NCBI GenBank assembly: GCA_015206785.1
Contig: JADEZQ010000002.1
Coordinates: forward strand, 95,827-159,826
DNA length: 64,000 bases
From: Quinella sp. 2Q5
GTDB taxonomy: Bacteria; Bacillota; Negativicutes; Selenomonadales; Selenomonadaceae
Direction of reading: 5' to 3'
In this document: piece after piece, positions 63,477 to 64,000 of the stretch
How positions within the stretch are numbered: position 1 is the stretch's first letter
Layout of the letters: the number at the start of each line of letters is the position of its first letter
Translations under genes and position numbers: made by a program
The notes under the pieces: model-generated
Database searches by the model: none
What the model saw: only the letters and a program-made list of their open reading frames with translations
Told to the model about the DNA's origin: nothing

Positions 63477-64000
63477 ATGGCAAATATCCCAGCAGTTTCT
63501 GTCGTCGTTCCGCTGTTCAATGCCGAACGCTACGTCGCCGCGTGCCTGGAAAGTTTGCTCTATCAAACGCTGACGGATTTTGAAGTCATCGTCGTGGACG
63601 ACTGTTCCACCGATTCAAGCGTCGCCGTCGTCGAAAGTTACATTCCCAAATTCGGCGGGCGGCTCAAACTTTCTCGCATGAAAAAAAATTCCGGCAGCGG
63701 CGGACTCCCGCGCAACAAAGGCTTGCAACATTCGCGCGGCGAGTATATTTTTTTTGTCGACGCCGACGATTTTGTCACGCCGACCGCGCTTGAAGAACTT
63801 TATACGCTGGCAAAAAACTTTGACGCCGACGTCGTCTACTGCGAAAAAATTTTCGACACCGACGCCGCCGCCACAAACGTTTGGCTGACGAACATGAACG
63901 GAAAATTTTCCGTTGCCGCGCCGACCTTCGTGACCGAAAATCTCGCCGAACGCGTCCACGAAATTTTACAACTGCGTTTTTGCGTGGAAACTGTGCTGAA
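63477..64000 (+). CDS. Family 2 glycosyltransferase (partial, runs off the window)
   Basis: The first 174 codons are present. The GT2 fold is clear: VSVVVPLFNAERYVAACLES near residue 7, VIVVDDCSTDSS near residue 40, NSGSGGLPRNKGLQHSRGEY near 72 and the DXD motif FVDADDFVTP near 92. GAGGTG lies 6-7 bases before the ATG. Start is 10 bp after uppS, so it belongs to the same transcript. Acceptor unknown; probably a cell-surface glycan. Confidence 0.9.
   Translation, partial: MANIPAVSVVVPLFNAERYVAACLESLLYQTLTDFEVIVVDDCSTDSSVAVVESYIPKFGGRLKLSRMKKNSGSGGLPRNKGLQHSRGEYIFFVDADDFVTPTALEELYTLAKNFDADVVYCEKIFDTDAAATNVWLTNMNGKFSVAAPTFVTENLAERVHEILQLRFCVETVL

Overview
The window is a GC-rich, densely packed bacterial chromosome segment. 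The best fit is a diderm Firmicute of the Negativicutes (Selenomonadales-like). The reasons are mixed Firmicute and outer-membrane traits. On the Firmicute side are L27 with a cleavable N-terminal extension beside its protease Prp, perfect AGGAGGTGA ribosome sites, frequent TTG/GTG starts and ChW repeats. On the envelope side are an exported protein ending in an aromatic residue like an outer-membrane barrel, and a bacterial GT41 (OGT) glycosyltransferase. This taxonomic call is inference; no rRNA is present.

Layout. 177-3773 holds an overlapping trio: an EcoRI-family adenine methylase, a DUF262-HNH nuclease and a TrkH transporter. A Lys-Glu-Asp-Phe tRNA cluster (3840-4153) follows, then a structured repeat. 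4468-9356 has a radical SAM enzyme, plsC and a single-chain nuclease-methylase-specificity protein with a G9 tract. 9531-15082 is a glycolytic block: gap, a fused pgk-tpiA, and gpmI; eno lies apart at 35937-37271. 15162-18953 encodes exported proteins (SYLF, SH3, GH84 O-GlcNAcase). 19079-27648 (minus) carries a LUD protein, gdhA, licD, a membrane MutS relative, ftsZ and a degenerate ftsZ paralogue. 27689-31660 has a Na+/solute symporter, an HD hydrolase, a candidate 6S RNA, malic enzyme and tRNA-Arg. 31709-43239 (minus) contains envelope proteins, the smpB-ChW-OGT operon, eno, dapA, an M16C protease, def and tRNA-Leu. 43286-44226 is rplU-prp-rpmA. 44405-45866 is a duplicated carboxymuconolactone decarboxylase with a flavodoxin-like reductase.

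45924-61310 (minus) is an arginine biosynthesis region split by unrelated genes: argC-argJ, terminator, ktrB-ktrA, a histidine phosphatase, an MmeI-type recognition-domain fragment and recT, then argB-argD-(glycosyltransferase)-argF. Upstream lie cbiT, a second DUF262 protein and an acyltransferase-like membrane protein. 61444-64000 is pyrH-frr-uppS and the start of a glycosyltransferase.

Main points of interest: the methylase/DUF262-HNH/TrkH trio; a probably phase-variable fused restriction enzyme; a catalytically dead FtsZ paralogue beside ftsZ; an OGT and O-GlcNAcase in one neighbourhood; extreme over-representation of the palindrome AAAATTTT in all reading frames; and a repeated dyad element at two intergenic sites.
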